From: Atherinomorus stipes
Taxonomy: Eukaryota; Chordata; Actinopteri; Atheriniformes; Atherinidae
Reading direction: 5' to 3'
Length of the DNA stretch: 64,000 nt
NCBI GenBank assembly: GCA_023101725.1
Contig: JALJCO010003059.1
Coordinates: 62,001 to 126,000 of the forward strand
Shown here: positions 58,456 through 64,000 of the stretch, one piece after another
Numbering within the stretch: position 1 is the stretch's first letter
How the letters are laid out: the number at the start of each line of letters is the position of its first letter
Made by a program: the position numbers and the translations under genes
Notes under the pieces: model-generated
What the model saw: the letters and a program-made list of their open reading frames with translations, nothing else
The model's database searches: none
What the model was told of the DNA's origin: nothing

Positions 58456-58624
58456 CTGTCATTTCAGCAGGAGTCTTGTCAGTTTAAAAAAATAATAAGA
58501 AGAAAAGATTGGAATGAATATTTCTCACTATTGTAAAGTCTACATATTTTTCTTATTTCAAGAAATCTCACCAAGTGTATTTATCTTACTGCACTACCAG
58601 ATAATTTCACTGGATAAGCGTGAA

Positions 58625-58697
58625 TTTTCTTTATATTTTATATTTTATATATTATTATATATATAAATAAATTATATATATATATATATAATTATAT

Positions 58698-58765
<68 letters not shown>

Positions 58766-58815
58766 TATATATAAATTATATATATATATATATATTATAT
58801 ATTATTTTATATTTT
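58625..58815. repeat. (AT)n microsatellite, compound
   Basis: About 190 bases of AT repeat with ATT and AAATT interruptions. Long uninterrupted parts can form cruciforms, and length here may be approximate. Confidence 0.95.
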
Positions 58816-59296
58816 ATGGTTTATATTTACTCATATTAACATAGCTCATTTTTGCATCATGTACCAGTTCAACCAGTTCTTGATTTCTTGTTTAGTTTCT
58901 CTTTTTTGAAGATCTTTTTTTCACAAAGTAAGAAAGAGACACTTAAAAGAGGCATTGACAGGCTGGTTTCCAGGTTATCTTTACTTAATAAAAGATTTGA
59001 AATACGTGTTTCATCACTTATTTTATGATATTTCTCACTTATCTAAAGTCGAGACATTCTGTCTTATTTCAGGAAGCCTTATCAAGTCTTTACTCCCTTA
59101 CAGTATATCAAGACAGTTTCTTTTTACATTGGACATAAATTGGAAGAGGGAGGTCTTGAAACAAGTTTTACAGCTAAAAATGGGTGTGAACGATACAACA
59201 TGATATTAAACGGTCTCAGTGCAATGATTTAACTCAATGTGCCTGTAAAATAACCAAGCTTAAGATTCTGTAGCGTAGCAAGAAACAAAAGGCATA

Positions 59297-60262
59297 TACA
59301 GGTACTACCCAAAAAATGAGAATATCCACAAAAAGTTCTTGTATTTCTGTAATTCAACTAAAAAGGTGCAATTTTCATATTGTATAGATAAATAATATGC
59401 AAATCAAAGTATTTCAAGCTTTTATTTGTGTGGATGTTGCTGATTAGGACTTGCAGCTTAAGAAAACCTCAAATTCAAAAACTCAAAAATTAGAATGTTG
59501 CATGAAATCAATTATAAAAGGATTTTAAAAGCAAAAAAGTCAGGTCTCCTTAAAAATAAAATCTTGCATCTGCACTTAATACTTGGTTTGGGCCCTTTTG
59601 CATGAATGACTGCCTTAACCCGGCGTGGCATGGATGCAACTTGTGTCATATCTCAGCTGTTATGGAAGACCAGCATGCTTCCATCACAGCCTTGAGCTCT
59701 TCTTTATTGTTTGGTCTTTTCCCGTTCAGCTTTCTCTTGACAATGCCCCACAGATTTTCAATGGGGTTCAGGTCAGGTGAGTTTGCGGGCCAATCAAGCA
59801 AAGTAATCTCATGGTTGTTGAACCAGGATTTTGAACTTTTGGCAGTGTGGGCAGGTGCCAAGTCCTGCTAGAAGATGAAGTCTGCATCCCCATACAGATG
59901 GTCCACTGAAGCAAGCATGAAGTGCTCCAAAATGTCCTGGTAGATGGCTGCATTTATGCTGGACTTAATGAAGCTCAGAGGACCAACATCAGCAGCTGAC
60001 ATGGACCCCAGGTCATCACAGACTGGGAAACTTAACACTGACCATCTTCTCCAGGCTGCTGTCAGCCCTCTGGCTTGTACACCGTTTTCTTCCACACATC
60101 TTTCTCCACTTAACTGTCCATTAATGTGCTTTGAGACAGCACTCTGAGAACATCCAGTTTCTTTTGCTATCACTTTTTGTGTCTTTCCCACCTTGTGCAG
60201 GGAGTCAATGATGGTTTTCTGCACAACTGTCAGATCAGCAGTCTTACCCATGATTGGGAATT
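59297..60262 (-). mobile_element. Tc1-like transposon copy, one end missing
   Basis: The left side starts ACAGGTACTACCCAAAAAAT followed by GAGAATATCCAC, the terminal repeat of another fish Tc1 family. The transposase remnant follows on the minus strand up to 60251. A matching right terminal repeat was not found; beyond 60262 the text runs through GACTTTTAAAAAGACTTGGG into a hAT-like remnant ending near 60495. Confidence 0.75.
59646..60251 (-). pseudogene. Tc1-like transposase, internally deleted and frameshifted
   Basis: The start at 60251 gives MGKTADLTVVQKTIIDSLHK, then VGKTQKVIAKETGCSQSAVS and KHINGQL: the N-terminal helix-turn-helix. The middle, including the first catalytic Asp, is shortened. 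Further on, in other frames, come PLSFIKSSINAAIYQDILEH and then DWPANSPDLNPIENLWGIVK near 59740-59800, which holds the last catalytic acidic residue in the conserved SPDLNPIENLW block. At least two frame changes occur. The intact family protein is about 340 residues; this copy is dead. Confidence 0.85.
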
Positions 60263-61139
60263 CTTCTAAAACAAGACAGAGACTTTTAAAAAGACTTGGG
60301 GCACTTATGGAGGTGTTTTGGATTACACTACACGACTGTCCCAGTTGTTGCCGATTTTGTTGCTCATCAAGTGAGTCAGGTCTTAACTTGAAGACTTGAT
60401 GAGATGAGTGGAGTCTGGTGTGCTACTGCTTGGTTGGAAAGAAAACCAGCAGCCATACGGCCCTTTCTGGAATCACTTTGACATCCCTGGGCTAGAGGCA
60501 GGAATTTCTAAAAAAAAAAAAACAAACATGCATGCCATATTTTTTTAATACTAATGGGTGATGAAGCGCTTAATACCAAAAAGAACGTTTCTACCCACGT
60601 CTCTCTCCATTGCCTTGAACAGGCTGTGTGCTGCAAAATGCGCTGCAATTCGGTGTCCGAATTTCCCGCGCTGCCCTGCGGACGTGACGTCAAATGACAC
60701 TACATCCGCTGTTTTGATACAGGAAGAAGATGGTTGCAGTAAATTCAAACACTGTAAGCGATTGTTATGGATTCTTCTGCTGTCAGCAAACGAGATAACT
60801 GAAAAACACTAAAAAGTGTAACGACGAAGAAAAAGGTGAGTAAACAACATTATAGCTTCAGTTTGTGCACGCTCCCATGTTGGCTTGGCTCGTGGCTGCA
60901 GTTTCCTGAAGCGCCAGTCGCGGCAGTCGCGAGTTTCGTTTCTTAATCTTGCCTCAAGTCCCTGTAAGCTGCAAGTCCTTTTTTTGCAAAGACTTTTTGA
61001 CTGAACAGAAGATTGCATGACTTGGTGAACTGCTTGAGCCCGATAGTTCAGAAGGATAATTAAAATGCACAGAAGCTGGCAGCAGGTTTTCATTCATCTG
61101 CTGACAGAGGTGTGATCTGGAAGCTGCTGCAGCATTTAA

Positions 61140-61896
61140 AGCAGAACTCAGTAACTTCAGCTCGGGGCTCCCCCTAGTGGCGTCCTTTCACTGTCGTGTT
61201 CAACCCCCCCTTACACCCCCACAGCACACAGACGGCTTCTCTACCTGCCTTTCCTCTATTTTGATCGCTGGATATATTTCTAAGCGTTTACTAGCTTGTT
61301 GATGCTACGTTGCTGCGTTGGTAGCAGCACCTCGTCTCCCTCTGCTCAAAGCAAAGTCCTGTATTTTCTGAAACGGGACGTTTTACCCGCGATTTGCGGG
61401 TAAATATGCCGTGGATTATATTTTTCTCTGGTGTTGGCGAGTAGCAGGTAAGAATACGAACTTTTATTTACTTTTTGCGGACGTGACAAGTGATTATTGA
61501 GCCTGAAGCAGTGATGCTTCACCCGGCGCCCAGGCAGCGCAAGCTACATGAATCACTCTGGTCCAGCAAAGAGTTGGTTATGAGAGCCAGGAGCCGTGTT
61601 TAGGTGGTGTGAAGCTAAAGAAATGTTTTCTTCGAATTAGCGCTGGTAGTCTGGTTCAAATCAGAGCTGGAAGCAGCTCGGTAGATAGGGGACATGAGCA
61701 CCGTACAGTGGTTTCTGTTGTCGCAAGTTCTGCTCGGGTCGGCGCAGGCAAAGTTGTTTTTAGCTGCTCACAGGCCAGAGGCCCCGGCGGGAGGGGGGGG
61801 GGGGTACATTGAATCGCTCCGTAAACACTTTGTTTAGCCCCACGGGGATTCCGAAAAGCATTTATTGAGGTAAAAAAAAAGTTACTGAGTGCCCCT
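61140..61896. mobile_element. MITE with TTAA duplication (AG..CTCAGTAAC tips)
   Basis: AGCAGAACTCAGTAACTT at the left and AAAGTTACTGAGTGCCCCT at the right are inverted repeats flanked by TTAA at 61136-61139 and 61897-61900. The interior contains CpG-rich text and the small palindrome TACCCGCGATTTGCGGGTA near 61384. No coding potential; promoter-like CpG density here belongs to the element. Confidence 0.85.
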
Positions 61897-61965
61897 TTAA
61901 CATACTAATGTGTATTTTAGAAACATTAAAACTTCTGGACTCATGCAATGAGAGAGAATTTTTAC

Positions 61966-62071
61966 TGCGGCGGCTTTGATGACGTCACCGTTATATGACA
62001 CCATAGCAAGTAAATGTCTGTAAATAATGATGAATCACCACAAATAAGCAACTCAAAGCCGCTTCAAGCTC

Positions 62072-62149
<78 letters not shown>

Positions 62150-62232
62150 GGGGGGGGGGGGGTGTCTGACAAATGTTTCCTAACAAAACATTGATTAAAT
62201 GAAGGAGTTTGTGGCAGATAATGCCTTATTTA
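61966..62232. mobile_element. Half copy of the palindromic MITE at 36246..36546, with a microsatellite inside
   Basis: TGATGACGTCACCGTTATAT, AGTAAATGTCTGTAAAT and ATGAAGGAGTTTGTGGCAGA match the right part of the 36-kb copy in order. Where that copy has CACAGGGGGAATCCGACTAA, this one has CAC followed by a long (GT)n run, then G's, then TGTCTGACAAATG. The microsatellite thus grew inside the MITE arm. Confidence 0.7.
62074..62162. repeat. (GT)n microsatellite with terminal G run
   Basis: About 73 bases of GT repeat followed by about 16 Gs; a purine/pyrimidine-alternating tract able to adopt Z-DNA. Exact length may be unreliable. Confidence 0.95.
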
Positions 62233-62406
62233 GAAGATGCATGAGGTTGTCCGCATCAGTTACATTATATTGGACATACGCTGATGTGGAGTGGATCTAA
62301 ATATCTCCTGAAGGAATTCAAGTTACACCAAAACTGTCTGGGTGAGTAAATGAACGTATATTATACTAGAAGGTCCAGATTGAAAAAAAACGAACTTCCC
62401 CTTTAA

Positions 62407-63432
62407 AGGAGCCCTGTCATGAAAAATGGACTATTACGAGCTTTATGTTAGTGTGTTATTTCCTCATAAAAACTTTATGTAATGCATTATTTTTCTTCAT
62501 TCCTGCATATTTGAGTAATCTATATGAATCTATAGAGACTTTGAGTCCGAGCTCCAGCTCCCTTTCAACGCTTCCCTAAAATAACCTGCGTAGAAAAATC
62601 GTTTCACCAAATTTCACTAACGAACCAAACAAACAGCCTGCTGGAAGACTTTCTCTGAGACAGTCAGCCGTCAGCTGAAAGAAGTTTGCTCCAGAGTTCA
62701 GAAGAAAAGCTTCTCTCTTTATTTATTTATTTAAATATTTATTTTACATTTTCTAGATGATGGCTAGTTGTAAGTTTATTTGTTGTACCAGACGATGGAT
62801 CTATTCATCAGAAGTGGTTAGATTTTGTTTTCAGGAGCAGAAAAATCCTCAATTTTGTGTGTGTGAACTTCATGAATCTCCAGCAGTAAAGTGTTTTTTC
62901 TCTTGGATTACTTCTGAAACCTGACGCGGTTCCCACAATAAAAATGCCTCATAAACAGACAATAGTGGTGAGTGAAACCATATCCCAGCTCAATGCTAAC
63001 AGTTAGCCTATGACTTGTTAGCTAATGTACTTACTTGTCTGGGGTGTCTGTAGTACCGCATGTACTTCAAACTCCATCAAAGTCTAGGTTGGGCGCATAC
63101 AGCTCCATAACAGGGTAATCCATTTTATTCTGTTGATCAGAGTCCGATCATCTATTTGTATCCACGTGAGATAAAAGGCGGTGTTACACAAAAAACTGTG
63201 ACCCTTCAGAATGTGTCAGGGCAACGTCATGTAATGGGCATAAAACACGCTGATTGGTCAAAAGATTCGGCGGTTCAGTGTGATCAGCCATTTCACATCA
63301 ATGTTGGAAATTAGACACATAAAAAGCTAATATTTAACACTAAATTAGTTTCTATAGTGGCAAGGGAACTTATTTAGCTTATATATGCCTGTATTTGACT
63401 TTTGGAACATTCAAAAGCATGATACTGCTCCT
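62407..63432. mobile_element. 1.03-kb element with TTAA duplication (AGGAGC tips)
   Basis: AGGAGCCCTGTCATG at the left and CATGATACTGCTCCT at the right are imperfect inverted repeats with TTAA at 62403-62406 and 63433-63436. AGG tips plus TTAA are characteristic of Kolobok-type elements. No transposase frame is present. A diverged relative begins near 2490. Confidence 0.8.
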
Positions 63433-64000
63433 TTAAAGTGTTAAACCAGCAAAGTGATTTTAACTTTAGAACTGCTTTTTAAAGTAACACCACTGTTAAG
63501 TCTTAGTCAACACTCAACAACAGTTTTTCATACACTTATATTATTATTCATATAGTTCATATTTACCTCATTTTAAGACCTGACAAAAACCAGATTATCA
63601 TTATTAATTTATTTTCTTTTTTTTGCTGGTATGTAAGAGCTTTATTTAGAGAGGATGTTCTTTCTAAATCATGATTGTAGCTATATATGGCTGCGAATGC
63701 AGTCTTCTAAATCACCTGTAAAAAGGAAGCATTGTGAGAGAGGAAATGACAAATATCAAACAAAAATCCTGGCACAGTGCTGTAAGATAAAGCAGAAGAT
63801 GAGCTGTTGAATTCACACTGTGGCTTCGACTTTGACCCCGCAGATCCCTGAACCAGAAAAACACACAGAGTGCGCCTGGGGAGTCATCACTGAATGCTGC
63901 TTATAGTTTACAAATTAGCATTCTGTGCTGCTGCTGTCTGTCCTATCTAAATCTGTTGGAACTCAAAGCACTAAACATAAAAATCAGCTCTGTATTTGGC

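Larger units (their letters stand above)
27715..64000 (-). other. tacr1 intron 2 (partial, over 36 kb)
   Basis: Everything upstream of exon 3 to the window edge should be intron 2. Exon 2 of this receptor encodes TM4 and begins close to a conserved Met (YMAII). An intact copy should therefore appear as a minus-strand frame of more than 60 codons containing HPL(Q/K)xRLS and a TM4 helix; none is present. Stretches in which I see neither transposon ends nor credible coding are about 28.2-29.6, 34.3-36.2, 39.8-42.4, 45.7-47.4, 49.7-50.6, 50.8-51.7, 52.9-54.3, 56.6-57.9 and 63.5-64.0 kb. These hold only short homopolymers such as poly(A) near 28118 and poly(T) near 41710. Confidence 0.75.

Noticed and set aside
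60590..61800. CpG-rich stretch with a TGACGTCA site and an AAG|GTGAGT donor-like motif, considered as a promoter and first exon
   Set aside because: Its right-hand part is a TTAA-bounded MITE with CpG-rich interior, and the left part has no open frame joined to the donor. A promoter cannot be excluded but is not supported.
1..64000. CRISPR arrays, prokaryotic operons, phage or toxin-antitoxin loci
   Set aside because: There are no regularly spaced direct repeats, no ribosome-binding-site-led gene clusters, and the GT-AG introns and Tc1/LINE content show vertebrate nuclear DNA.

Overview
This is 64 kb of vertebrate nuclear DNA, almost certainly from a ray-finned (probably percomorph teleost) fish. 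It shows split genes with GT-AG introns, several Tc1-like transposon families, many hAT-, PIF/Harbinger- and TTAA-type inverted-repeat elements, a 5'-truncated fish LINE, and long microsatellites. Gene density is very low: I can support one host gene.

The gene is a tachykinin (substance P/neurokinin-1) receptor, tacr1, on the minus strand. Three of its expected five coding exons are present: exon 3 (27564..27714, TM5 and third intracellular loop), exon 4 (20109..20305, TM6-TM7) and exon 5 (13647..13992, cytoplasmic tail and stop). All splice sites are canonical, phases agree across both junctions, and exons 3 and 4 are 151 and 197 bp, the sizes I recall for this receptor family. Exons 1 and 2 were not found and must lie beyond position 64000, so intron 2 exceeds 36 kb and makes up the right-hand 57% of the window.

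Layout. 1-13646: DNA 3' of the stop codon, with inverted-repeat transposons up to about 10.8 kb and then about 2.9 kb of mostly unique sequence that should include the 3' UTR. 13647-20108: exon 5 and intron 4, which holds a Tc1 copy interrupted by a poly(A) retro-insertion. 20109-27563: exon 4 and intron 3, which holds stacked transposons including a dead reverse transcriptase. 27564-64000: exon 3 and intron 2, with many nested elements (up to three deep), two decayed Tc1-like copies, two unusually perfect hairpins and two tracts of probably unreliable sequence.

Apart from the receptor exons, the protein-like material is transposon debris: Tc1-like transposase pieces, a BED zinc-finger fragment of hAT type and an L2/CR1/Rex1-like reverse transcriptase. 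I see no CRISPR array, operon, bacterial defence locus or other novel system. The interesting content is the insertion record: target-site duplications can be read directly for several elements and give a relative order of events. Element superfamily names are inferred from terminal repeats and duplications, not from database searches.
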